Assembly (NCBI GenBank): GCA_001464765.1
Contig: LNDV01000034.1
Location: 1,030,671 to 1,094,670 of the forward strand
Direction of reading: 5' to 3'
Length of the DNA stretch: 64,000 nucleotides
Source of the DNA: Betaproteobacteria bacterium Ga0077526
GTDB taxonomy: Bacteria > Pseudomonadota > Gammaproteobacteria > Burkholderiales > Ga0077523
Positions 41,727-49,479 of this stretch are shown here, one piece after another. Position 1 is the first letter of the stretch, and every line of letters begins with the position of its first letter. A program made the translations under genes and the position numbers. The notes under the pieces were generated by a model that was not told the DNA's origin, ran no database searches, and was given only the letters and a program-made list of their open reading frames with translations.

Positions 41727-42374
41727 ATGAGTCTTCTCAAGTTTGCCGTCGTCGCGGCGGCGGGCATTGGCATCTGGGTCTGGCTCAAGCAGCCCGGAGA
41801 TCCTGTCAGCGCCGACGCGCGCAAGCACCAGGGCGCAATCGTCCACGGGCTCGACCGGGAGATCTCGTCGCAGCTGATGTGTATCCACGAAGGGCCTTTT
41901 CCGTTCGACACGTCGGCGCGCGGTCGCCTGCCCTGCCAGCGCTGCGAAGATCTCAAGGCGGCCGGACTCCTCACGCGGAGCGAATCCCCCGAGGCGACCC
42001 CCGAGCGGGTGGCCTGGCGTTACGAGCTCACCGATCTGGGCAAGGCGCTCTACACGCAGGAGCAGGACCCCGTCTCCGGCGATCGTGCGCCGCGCCTCTG
42101 TCTTGCTCGCACCAAGGTGCATCACCTCGCTTCGGCGCAGCCGGCGCTCAACATCAGCGGGCGCATGGCGATCGGCGTCGACTACGTCGCCGAAGCAGTC
42201 GACCCGCATCCGCTGGCGTTCGACCCCGCTGCCCAGCCGCTCAAGCTCCCGGTGCCGGCGCGCGGTGTGCCTGCGCTGCTGCCGCCGGTCCGCACGACCG
42301 TGATGCTCACGCCATGGGGTGAGTTCTCGGAGACGGACCCGACGTTCCGGTACGGCAGTCGGGTCAACGACTGA
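41727..42374 (+). CDS. Unrecognised membrane-anchored protein
   Basis: The 215-residue protein has one N-terminal helix (about 4-20) that should anchor it in the inner membrane with the rest outside the cytoplasm. It contains a CxxC (PCQRCEDL, near residue 71) and ends in a beta-rich region. No family recognised. The next gene starts 18 bases later on the same strand and has the same topology, so the two probably form one operon and may interact. Confidence 0.6.
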   Translation: MSLLKFAVVAAAGIGIWVWLKQPGDPVSADARKHQGAIVHGLDREISSQLMCIHEGPFPFDTSARGRLPCQRCEDLKAAGLLTRSESPEATPERVAWRYELTDLGKALYTQEQDPVSGDRAPRLCLARTKVHHLASAQPALNISGRMAIGVDYVAEAVDPHPLAFDPAAQPLKLPVPARGVPALLPPVRTTVMLTPWGEFSETDPTFRYGSRVND

Positions 42375-42392
42375 CGGATCCGACGACAAGGC

Positions 42393-44297
42393 ATGTTCGA
42401 AACCTCGTCCCGCCGTGCTCTGGTCTTCGCGCTCGTCGGGCTGCTGCTCGGGGGCTACCTGTTCCGGCCGGTGTTCCTCGCCATGTGGGAGAGCGGTGAT
42501 CTTCCGTTCAGTCCGCATGCCGCGAAGGCCGAGCCCGAGTCAGCCGCGTCGGGCGAGCCGGTCGACCGGCGGCAGTCGCCTGTCGTGGCGGCCTGGCCTG
42601 CCCGGTCGGCGACGCCGTCAGCCGCAGCGATCCGCTTTCGTGTGACCCCGACCGAGTGGTACGGATGGTGGGCGAGTGACGGAGATCCTCGCCTCTACAC
42701 GGCGACCGTGCGGGGTCCGGAACTGCTGCTGTTCGATCTCGCGATTCCCAACTCCGGCCCCGTCCCTGCCGAAAGCCTCTCGCCGCTCTGCGGGCCGCTT
42801 CCGGGGACCATGGCGGAATGTCGCGCGGTGCGCGCGCGCGTGCACGTCTGGCGCGACTACAGCGACTGGGACCATTTCGATGTGCTGACCGGCAAGCGCG
42901 CGCCGACCACCACGACGCGAGTTTCCGCGGAAGGCGCAAGCCGCCCGACGACGGACGCGTTCTGGATCCGCCGGGACCCGGACAGCGGCAGACAGCAGAT
43001 TCTCGGGTGGGACTGCGCGGCGCATCCGGAGAAGCTGCCGCTCGGCCCGGTCCGGGCCGGTCGTCCCGACGTCCTCTACCAGTGCTTCACGCCGAGCGGC
43101 TGGCTGGAGGAACGATGGCCCGCTCGCTTCGGCTACGAGCGGCAGCTGGTGCTTCAGGACTGTTCGGCCGACGACCAGTGCGAACTGTTCTTCCTGTTCG
43201 ACGGCCGCCTGGTGAAGCTGGAGTTCGGCCGGCTCGGCCGGCGCGAAGGTCGCGAACTCGCGCGGCTGCAACTGTTCGCGTCGGCGTGGGACATGCTGGA
43301 TCGCATGCGCTTCGACGCTGTTGTCCCACCCCCGCCGGTCGCCCAGATCACGGAGGCCCGCGTGCAGGCTGCGGCCTGTGAAGCCATGGCGGCGACGCCG
43401 AAGACGGAAGGCGCGACCCGGGCCCTCACTGCCATCGACCGCAGCGCCTTCGATGACGTCACGCTCTTCTGCCGCCGGGCTGCGAAGATCGGACAGCTTC
43501 TCGCCACCGTGTCCCCGCGCGAAGCGGATCTGGTGCTGTCCCGTGCCGTGCCCGCTCTCGTGAAGCTCGATCGCATTCCTGAGGACCGGGAGGCGCTCTT
43601 CACCGCGTGGTTCGCCGCCCTGGACACCTCCGGGCAGCGAGCGACGGTGCGTGCACTGGAAGCGTCACTCACGTACTTGCGTGCCTTGCCTCCTTTCCCG
43701 AAAGGCGATCCCCGTGCGGCGATGCGGCGAGAGCGGGTGCAGACCGTCCGGCAGTTGAGTCAGTCCCTGGACAGGGCCTTGTCGCCTGAACAGCGGGAAG
43801 ACATCCACAAGGTCCTCCTCTCGGAGTTCCAGGTCGCGGACGACTGGGCATCTGCGGCGAGTCTCTTCCGGGACCGCTACCAGCGTCTCGTGTCGGAGTC
43901 GGGCGCTGCCAGCCCGGGAGCCGTCGATGCGCTGGGCGAACTCGGGTGGGCCCAATGGCGCGCCAACGATCTGCCGGGCATCCAGATCACCGCAGAGAAG
44001 CTGCTGTCCGCATGGCAGGGCCTGCCGGATCCGCTGCCTGCGGATCTGCCGGATACCGGACGCAGGCGCTTTGCGCAGACCGGATTCATTCTCGTGTTCC
44101 TGTGGCGCATCGAGGCGTTCCGCGACGGGCGCTTTGCCGAGCGCCAGCCGGCCATCGATACCGTCATCGCCCGGATGCGCAAGGCCCTCGGAAGCCAGGA
44201 CGACCACGTGCGCGGTGCCATGTTCCACGCGCAGGAGGTGGTTTCGCGCGTCGCCCGCGAGGACGTTCCTGTAGGCGGGGGATTCCTCTACCGGTAG
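42393..44297 (+). CDS. Unrecognised large membrane-anchored protein
   Basis: The 634-residue protein has a single N-terminal helix (about 7-27), a beta-rich middle (about 70-290, with several cysteines) and an alpha-helical C-terminal half (about 310-634) that could be TPR-like, for example FAALDTSGQRATVRALEASL and DALGELGWAQWRANDLPGIQ. No family recognised. It follows the previous membrane-anchored protein by 18 bases. Codon use and composition look like the neighbours. Confidence 0.6.
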   Translation: MFETSSRRALVFALVGLLLGGYLFRPVFLAMWESGDLPFSPHAAKAEPESAASGEPVDRRQSPVVAAWPARSATPSAAAIRFRVTPTEWYGWWASDGDPRLYTATVRGPELLLFDLAIPNSGPVPAESLSPLCGPLPGTMAECRAVRARVHVWRDYSDWDHFDVLTGKRAPTTTTRVSAEGASRPTTDAFWIRRDPDSGRQQILGWDCAAHPEKLPLGPVRAGRPDVLYQCFTPSGWLEERWPARFGYERQLVLQDCSADDQCELFFLFDGRLVKLEFGRLGRREGRELARLQLFASAWDMLDRMRFDAVVPPPPVAQITEARVQAAACEAMAATPKTEGATRALTAIDRSAFDDVTLFCRRAAKIGQLLATVSPREADLVLSRAVPALVKLDRIPEDREALFTAWFAALDTSGQRATVRALEASLTYLRALPPFPKGDPRAAMRRERVQTVRQLSQSLDRALSPEQREDIHKVLLSEFQVADDWASAASLFRDRYQRLVSESGAASPGAVDALGELGWAQWRANDLPGIQITAEKLLSAWQGLPDPLPADLPDTGRRRFAQTGFILVFLWRIEAFRDGRFAERQPAIDTVIARMRKALGSQDDHVRGAMFHAQEVVSRVAREDVPVGGGFLYR

Positions 44298-44330
44298 CAG
44301 GCAAGTTCGTGCGGAGGCCAACCGCTCCCG

Positions 44331-45128
44331 TCACGCCATCAGCACGCCGCCATCCACATGGTACGACTGACCGGTGACGTAGTCGGAGTCCGGGCCTGAG
44401 AAGAACGAAGCGATGCCGGCAAGGTCTTCCGGTCGTTCGGGACGCAGCATCGGAATGACTTGCAGACGATCCTTCCATGCGGAGCCCACCGGGCGGCCGT
44501 CGTGTTCTGTCCACTGCTTGTCGATCGTGCGCCACATTTCCGTCTCCACGATGCCGGGGCAGATGGCATTCACGGTGAGTTCGGGCGCAAAGGCGAGCGC
44601 AGCGGACTGCGTGATGCTGATGGCCGCGGCCTTGCTCGCGGCGTAGGCGGCGAACATCGGTCTGCCGCTGCGTCCGGCGATGGAAGCGACGTTGACGATC
44701 TTGCCGCGCGGACGTCCGGGAGCCAGGGGTTCCTGCGTGAGCATCTGCTTCGCAGCGGCCTGCACGGCAAAGAAAAGTCCGCGCGAGTTCACGGCGTGGA
44801 TGAAGTCCCAGTCCGACGGCTGTACTTCGAGGAACGGCTGCACGCGCACGACCCCGGCGTTGTTGATCATCACGTCGAGGCGGCCGAATTGCTGCACGGC
44901 GAACGCGATGGAGGCCGTGGTCTGCGCGGGATCGGACACGTCACAGCGGATCGATGCGGCGGTGCCGCCTCCGGTCTGGATCATCTTCGCGGCCGCCGCC
45001 GCGGCTGCCTCGTCAATGTCGCTGACCACGACCGTGGCACCGTCGCGGGCCAACCGAAGTGCCATGGCGAGACCGATGCCGCGACCGGCACCGGTGACGA
45101 GAGCAATACGACCATCGAGCAAGCTCAT
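44331..45128 (-). CDS. Short-chain dehydrogenase/reductase
   Basis: The 265-residue NAD(P)-dependent oxidoreductase has the nucleotide motif TGAGRGIG (residues 12-19), NNAG (about 89-92), catalytic Ser (VASIAGRSG) and YxxxK (YAASK) residues. Substrate not readable, though the sequence resembles sugar-alcohol and acetoin-type members. GGAGGAAA precedes the ATG at 45128. It stands alone, convergent with the large membrane-anchored gene. Confidence 0.88.
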   Translation of the reverse strand: MSLLDGRIALVTGAGRGIGLAMALRLARDGATVVVSDIDEAAAAAAAKMIQTGGGTAASIRCDVSDPAQTTASIAFAVQQFGRLDVMINNAGVVRVQPFLEVQPSDWDFIHAVNSRGLFFAVQAAAKQMLTQEPLAPGRPRGKIVNVASIAGRSGRPMFAAYAASKAAAISITQSAALAFAPELTVNAICPGIVETEMWRTIDKQWTEHDGRPVGSAWKDRLQVIPMLRPERPEDLAGIASFFSGPDSDYVTGQSYHVDGGVLMA

Positions 45129-45211
45129 CCTGCTTTCCTCCGCAACCTGTTCTGGAAGGGGCGAGTATCGCAGACGACGCACACGTCTGATCGACCCCCT
45201 CGACGGAGCCG

Positions 45212-45351
45212 CTCAGGACCCGGTGCGCTGGTCCAGTAAGGCCTCGATTGCCGGCATGACTTCGAGGAACTCACGGGACTTGTCGAAGAAGTGGTGGGCG
45301 CCGAGCGAGCGACACTGGGCCGCGACTTCCGGGCGCGCAAGCAGGGTGTTT
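45212..45351 (-). pseudogene. C-terminal remnant of a response-regulator receiver domain
   Basis: Read on the minus strand toward the TGA at 45212-45214, this stretch gives TN...RPEVAAQCRSLGAHHFFDKSREFLEVMPAIEALL, the typical end of a single-domain receiver protein (the FFDKS Lys follows the last strand). The frame has no start and no N-terminal half: it breaks where a palindromic repeat begins at about 45352. No matching first half was found on the far side. It is probably a dead remnant. Confidence 0.6.
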
Positions 45352-45352
45352 G

Positions 45353-45411
45353 TCCTACGCGGGCAGATGTAGGAGATCGGCCGACAAGCGAAGGCGCTCT
45401 GCGCCTACATC
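45353..45411. repeat. Palindromic REP-like element
   Basis: Nested inverted repeats: TCCTAC (45353-45358) with GTAGGA (45369-45374), GATGTAGG (45366-45373) with CCTACATC (45404-45411), and an inner hairpin GGCGC-TCT-GCGCC (45393-45405). The layout is that of a REP-type intergenic repeat. No second copy was seen in the window. Confidence 0.5.
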
Positions 45412-45607
45412 GCGATCCGCCCCGGAAGCACAAGATGCGTCCATGCATCGACGTCGTCAGCCCCGAGCCGTTGCTCCGGAGACCCGAGTGGCGATGCGAC
45501 AGGCTCTGGGGTCGAACCGATTCGAGCCGCGATCGAGCCGATCGGTGGCTACCCGGAGAAATCGACTGCCGGACACGCGTGGCAGTCATCCGCAAATGGA
45601 GTGAATC
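45412..45607. other. Intergenic stretch between REP-like element and secreted-protein gene
   Basis: Together with the remnant and repeat this makes a 479-base interval without an intact gene. Nothing recognisable was found in this part; it should hold the promoter of the secreted-protein gene. Confidence 0.4.
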
Positions 45608-46150
45608 ATGAATCAGCAACGCAAGAATGAATTCCTCGGGCTCGTGCGCCCGATCGCAGCCGCCGTGCTCGTTTCCTCGAGCGCGGTTGCCTTTGCCGAA
45701 ACGCCCCAAACCTCTCGCGCTGGCGTGGAGTACTCGCCGCCCAAGATCGAACTGTCGGCCTCCGACTTCTCGTGGGATTCGATCAAGGCTCGGCTGCAGT
45801 CCATGGGCGGCGCCTTCGGTTCGGACTCTGCAGCGTCGAAGGACCAGTCGGCGTACGTCGAGCTGCCGAGCGCGAATCGCTCCGGCAATGCGCCATTCGA
45901 GCGTTCGGCAGCGATCCCGTCGGGACCGAAGAGCGTGGAGAATGACGCGAAGGACGGACGTGGTGCGCAGGAGTACGTTCCTGAGCCGGTGTCCGCCTCG
46001 TCGAGCGTCGACAACACCCGGCCCCTTGCAGCCAATCTGCTGGCCAGCCAGGGAACGCGGGACCCGGAGGAACAGGACCGCTCCGGGGTGCGATACGACC
46101 CGGTCCGTTATGACTCCTTCGGTCAGTGGTGGGATGTCGTGAGCAAGTAG
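45608..46150 (+). CDS. Unrecognised secreted protein
   Basis: The 180-residue precursor has a signal peptide (about 1-30, AFAE). The mature part is low in hydrophobic residues, rich in Ser, Ala and Pro, and ends in an aromatic segment (YDSFGQWWDVV). It is probably a disordered periplasmic or exported protein. GGAGTGA precedes the ATG and a strong terminator follows the stop, both supporting a real gene. No family recognised. Confidence 0.65.
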   Translation: MNQQRKNEFLGLVRPIAAAVLVSSSAVAFAETPQTSRAGVEYSPPKIELSASDFSWDSIKARLQSMGGAFGSDSAASKDQSAYVELPSANRSGNAPFERSAAIPSGPKSVENDAKDGRGAQEYVPEPVSASSSVDNTRPLAANLLASQGTRDPEEQDRSGVRYDPVRYDSFGQWWDVVSK

Positions 46151-46183
46151 TCGTGGTCGGCGGAGAGCCGGCAGAGGAAGATG

Positions 46184-46213
46184 GGGCGGGGCGTCTCTCG
46201 GGGCGCCCCGCCC
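46184..46213 (+). terminator. Rho-independent terminator
   Basis: A perfect 10-base GC stem (GGGCGGGGCG / CGCCCCGCCC) with a 10-base loop is followed by TCTTTA. It lies 33 bases after the secreted-protein stop, in front of the convergent membrane-protein gene. Confidence 0.8.
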
Positions 46214-46216
46214 TCT

Positions 46217-46555
46217 TTACATGCGGCTCCTGCCCAGCAGGAGTTCCTTCAGGTCGCCCCTCGCCTGGAAGCTCACGATGAGAAGGTAAGGCGCCAGAAC
46301 GGCCGTGCCACCGAACAGCCCGCACACCCCCAGGACGAGGCCGCCGGGCGAGAACCGGTGACGCCAGGCGAGCCAGAGGCCGGTGAAGATCAGCAGGCAG
46401 GTGAAGTCCAGGTTGAACTGGCCGGGCCACGTCATGGCGAGAATGTCTCCGAAGAAGATCGGCAGCAGATTCCACCCGTGGTTCAGGCCGACGACGCCGG
46501 TGTAGCCGAACAGAACCAGAATGATGACGACGAGCAGGACGCGAAAGGCGGTCAT
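46217..46555 (-). CDS. Small multi-pass membrane protein
   Basis: The 112-residue protein has three to four hydrophobic segments (about 5-22, 28-45, 47-64, 70-95) and no recognisable motif. It probably lies in the inner membrane. It is convergent with the secreted-protein gene and lies 165 bases downstream of the AroQ-like gene. Function unknown. Confidence 0.6.
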   Translation of the reverse strand: MTAFRVLLVVIILVLFGYTGVVGLNHGWNLLPIFFGDILAMTWPGQFNLDFTCLLIFTGLWLAWRHRFSPGGLVLGVCGLFGGTAVLAPYLLIVSFQARGDLKELLLGRSRM

Positions 46556-46720
46556 GGGTTCTCCGTGGGGGCGAGATTCATGAACGCACTTTGCAGCGAG
46601 CCGGTAGGCGCGGCAATTACCTCCGAGGTAGCGGAAAGCGCCCGGAGCGGGACTTCCAGGCGTGCCCCCGTCCCGACCTTCGTCGCCTGCGAGACGAGAG
46701 TCGGCGGACGACGAGACGCG

Positions 46721-47164
46721 TCAGCCTCGTGCTCTGCCGGAGAGGATGTGCAGCATGGCTTCGAGGCCCAGCTCATAGCTGCGGAGCCCCAGTCCGAACA
46801 TCATGCCGAGGGCGACGGGCGCGACCACGCACGGAATGCCGCGAGCCTCGACGTTGCTCATGTGCACTTCCACGTAGGGGAGCCCCGAGCCCTTCACGCA
46901 ATCGCGAAGCGCGTAGCCGGCGTAGTTGAAGCCGGCGGGGTTCATCACGAGACCGTCGACGCCATCGGCGACCGCCTGGTAGATGCGGTCGATGGCAAAG
47001 CCCTCGACGTTCGTATAGAAGATCTCCAGGGAATAGCCCTTTGCCCGGGCATGCTCCTGCAGCATGGCATCGAGCTCCGCCGCGGTCGTCGTCCCGTAGA
47101 TCTCGGGCTCCCGCTTCCCGAGATGGACCATGTTGGCGCCCTGCACCAGAAGAATCCGAAACAT
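46721..47164 (-). CDS. Atypical type II 3-dehydroquinase (AroQ) paralogue
   Basis: The 147-residue protein has the AroQ fold: LVQGANMVHLGKREPEIYG at the start, NPAGF, and VEVHMSNV. Aligned with mycobacterial AroQ, Arg18, Tyr23, Asn75, His101 and Arg108 are kept, but His81 is Tyr and Arg112 is Cys (EARGIPC replaces AREEFR). These residues bind substrate in true dehydroquinases, so a different substrate is likely. The ATG follows the RAYT terminal repeat by one base and has no Shine-Dalgarno site, so expression may be changed by the insertion. Confidence 0.8.
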   Translation of the reverse strand: MFRILLVQGANMVHLGKREPEIYGTTTAAELDAMLQEHARAKGYSLEIFYTNVEGFAIDRIYQAVADGVDGLVMNPAGFNYAGYALRDCVKGSGLPYVEVHMSNVEARGIPCVVAPVALGMMFGLGLRSYELGLEAMLHILSGRARG

Positions 47165-47165
47165 C

Positions 47166-47190
47166 GGGGTCAGGTCTAGCTTTGTAGCAT
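47166..47190. repeat. Left terminal repeat of the RAYT unit
   Basis: The sequence starts GGGGTCAGGTCTAGC and ends GTAGCAT. It is the inverted partner of 48099-48123 and reaches to one base before the ATG of the AroQ-like gene. Confidence 0.85.
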
Positions 47191-47219
47191 CGGGTGGTTT
47201 CGTTCAGCCCCGTAATCCA

Positions 47220-48077
47220 TCACGAAGCCTCGGAGGCTTTTCGGCCCCGCCGCACGATTCTCCCCACCGTCGTGAAATGGACGCCGAAGAAGTCGGCGAT
47301 CTGCTGATAGCTGTATTCGCCAGTGCCGTGCGCTGCGATCATGGCATCGTCCCGATCCGCATGGGCCTTGGCGATCTTGCTCAGCGGCGGTACCGGCTGT
47401 CGCCGCTGAGCCCTGGGGATGTTGATGTTGCCCCTGGCTTCGGGATCCACCCGCGCCTGCATGCGAGTCACGAAGCGCTCGTCCCCGAGATAGATCTGCG
47501 CCCTCAGATCCTTCCAAGGGCTATCCCGGCCGATACCTTCGGCGACGAATCGGGCATAGCGGCGTCGCGCGACGCTTCGACCCGCTGCAAACAACGCCAG
47601 GCAGACATCCGCCTCGAACCATGCCGGCGCAGGGTCCAGCCCGACGGTCGGCCGATAGCTGCTCCAGCGCCATTTGTCCGGGGAGGCGGTCAGCCTGGCC
47701 CGAACCGGGTTCAGCACGACGTAGCGGGAGAGCTCCATCGCATAGGCGTCGCGGTCGACCAGGATGGCCTTGTAGCGGCCCTGGAACAGATGGCCGGATT
47801 GGTCGTGACGGCGGTTGTAGAACTGGGTGTAGACGCCATTCAACTGTCGCATGCCCTTGCCCAGTTTGGCGTCGGGCGTTTCGATCACGAGGTGGTAGTG
47901 GTTGTCCATGAGACACCACGCATGGCACACCCAGTGGAAATCGCGCACGACCTCTCCCAGGACATCGAGGAAGGCCATCCGGTCCTGGTCGTCGGCATAG
48001 ATGTCCTCCTTCCGGTCACCGCGGGAGGTGACGTGGTAGAGGGCTCCGGGAAACTCGATGCGAAGGGGACGTGCCAT
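47220..48077 (-). CDS. REP-associated tyrosine transposase (Y1/HUH)
   Basis: The 285-residue transposase has the family start ARPLRIEFPGALYHVTSRGD, the HUH metal motif H60-Y-H62 (MDNHYHLVIETP), GHLFQGRYKAILVD, and the candidate nucleophile Tyr119 in RYVVLNPVRA. A C-terminal helix-turn-helix (YSYQQIADFFGVHFTTVGRIVRRG, about 250-278) may bind the repeats. RAYTs are thought to mobilise or maintain REP sequences. All key residues are intact, so the enzyme may be active. Confidence 0.92.
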   Translation of the reverse strand: MARPLRIEFPGALYHVTSRGDRKEDIYADDQDRMAFLDVLGEVVRDFHWVCHAWCLMDNHYHLVIETPDAKLGKGMRQLNGVYTQFYNRRHDQSGHLFQGRYKAILVDRDAYAMELSRYVVLNPVRARLTASPDKWRWSSYRPTVGLDPAPAWFEADVCLALFAAGRSVARRRYARFVAEGIGRDSPWKDLRAQIYLGDERFVTRMQARVDPEARGNINIPRAQRRQPVPPLSKIAKAHADRDDAMIAAHGTGEYSYQQIADFFGVHFTTVGRIVRRGRKASEAS

Positions 48078-48098
48078 GGGCGCAAGCTACCAAAATCG

Positions 48099-48123
48099 AT
48101 GCTACGAAGCTAGACCTGACCCC
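48099..48123. repeat. Right terminal repeat of the RAYT unit
   Basis: The sequence begins ATGCTACGAAGCTAG and ends CCTGACCC. It is the inverted partner of 47166-47190 and lies 12 bases from the end of the serine hydrolase gene. Confidence 0.85.
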
Positions 48124-48134
48124 GGGGTTTGGGG

Positions 48135-49415
48135 TTACTTCACGATGGCCTGATACACCATCTGCTTGAACAGGTAGCGGTCGTAGCGGCGCGCCATGCC
48201 CGGCTGACCCTGCGTCATCCACACGCAGATGATCTCGTCCTTCGGGTCCACATAGAAACCTGTGCCGGCGGCACCCGCCCAGAAATACTCGCCCGCGTTG
48301 CCGGTGACTTCGAACCGGCCGGTCTCGTTGCGGACTGCGAAGCCGAGTCCGAAGCCGGTTCCTCCAGGCAGGGTCGTCACGCCGGAGAACCTGGTTTCCG
48401 GTCCGAGGTGGTCGGAAGCCATGTACCGCACCGTGACCGGACTCAGCAGTCGCACGCCATCCAGCTCGCCGCCGTTGATCAGCATCTGCAGGAAGCGGGC
48501 GTAGTCGGACGCAGTTCCTACGCTGCCCGCACCGCCGGCGTCGTTCTTCTGGGGAACCGTGACGTCGAGCAGCTTGATCGCGGTACTGGTGGCGGCGTCC
48601 ATCGCGAACGGCTGGGCGAGGCGGCCCACCTTCTCCTGCGGCACGATGAACGCGGAATCCGTCATGCCGAGCGGCGCGAACAGGCGCTTCTGCAGGAACT
48701 CGCTCAAGGGCATGCCGGAGATGGCCTCCACGATGCGCCCGAGCACATCGGTCGACAGCCCGTACTCGAAGGTCGTGCCCGGCTGATGAGCGAGCGGAAC
48801 CTTGGCAAGGCGCTCGATCTGTTCCGCGGCGGTGAGGTCCTTCCAGTCGACACCTTCCTTCGCGTACAGCTCCTTCACCCGCGGATGCGACGTGAAGCCG
48901 CCGTACACGAGGCCGGAGGTGTGCCGCAGCAGGTCCTGGATGTTCATCTCGCGATCCGCCGGGACGTCCATGTACTTCGTGGCGCCGTTGTACGGATCCG
49001 TCGCGGCGACACTGACCTTGAGATTCGCGAACTGCGGAATGAATCGCGATACCGGATCGGTGACTCGCAACCGGCCTTCCTCCATCAGCATCATGATCGC
49101 CACGGAGGTGTACGGCTTGGTCATCGAGTAGAGACGGAAGATGGCGTCCTTCGGCATCGCCTTGGCGGCGGCCGGATCGAGTTGACCCACGCTGTCGAAG
49201 TAGACGATCTTCCCCTTGCGCGCGACCAGCATCACCGCGCCGGGATACTGCCCCTTGTCGATCTCCCGCTGGATTGCCGGCCTGATCCGCGCGAGGCGCT
49301 CCGACGAGAAACCCAGGCGCTCGGGCTCCGCGGTGGGCAGGTCGGCAGCGAGGGTCGGGGAGACCAGCGCGAGAGCGACGACCCACGCTCCCAACAGGTT
49401 TCGCAGTCGGTTCAT
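48135..49415 (-). CDS. Serine beta-lactamase-like hydrolase
   Basis: The 426-residue precursor has a signal peptide (about 1-23, TLAA) and a class C beta-lactamase/esterase fold with nucleophile Ser97 in SMTK (97-100) and a Tyr motif (TFEYGLSTDVLG). Family members are esterases, D-amino-acid hydrolases or related periplasmic enzymes; antibiotic hydrolysis is not implied. Before the RAYT insertion it may have been followed directly by the AroQ-like gene. Confidence 0.85.
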   Translation of the reverse strand: MNRLRNLLGAWVVALALVSPTLAADLPTAEPERLGFSSERLARIRPAIQREIDKGQYPGAVMLVARKGKIVYFDSVGQLDPAAAKAMPKDAIFRLYSMTKPYTSVAIMMLMEEGRLRVTDPVSRFIPQFANLKVSVAATDPYNGATKYMDVPADREMNIQDLLRHTSGLVYGGFTSHPRVKELYAKEGVDWKDLTAAEQIERLAKVPLAHQPGTTFEYGLSTDVLGRIVEAISGMPLSEFLQKRLFAPLGMTDSAFIVPQEKVGRLAQPFAMDAATSTAIKLLDVTVPQKNDAGGAGSVGTASDYARFLQMLINGGELDGVRLLSPVTVRYMASDHLGPETRFSGVTTLPGGTGFGLGFAVRNETGRFEVTGNAGEYFWAGAAGTGFYVDPKDEIICVWMTQGQPGMARRYDRYLFKQMVYQAIVK

Positions 49416-49479
49416 CTCACTTCCTCCGTGTTTGCCCGTCGATGCCGGTGCGAGTCGCGCCGGTCGTGCGCAATCGCCC

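Larger units (their letters stand above)
47166..48123 (-). mobile_element. RAYT (REP-associated tyrosine transposase) unit with terminal inverted repeats
   Basis: A single transposase gene is flanked by 24-base inverted repeats (47167-47190 and 48099-48123) that match at all but one position and contain CTAGACCTGAC in the right arm. Two further copies of the same repeat occur at 53162-53185 and 53207-53230, with no transposase. No target duplication is evident, as expected for single-strand HUH transposition. The unit lies between a serine hydrolase gene and the AroQ-like gene, both on the minus strand. Confidence 0.8.

Noticed and set aside
45125..45709. 194-codon minus-strand frame over the intergenic region before the secreted-protein gene
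   Set aside because: Its translation has no family resemblance. A different minus-strand frame in the same place gives the response-regulator tail.
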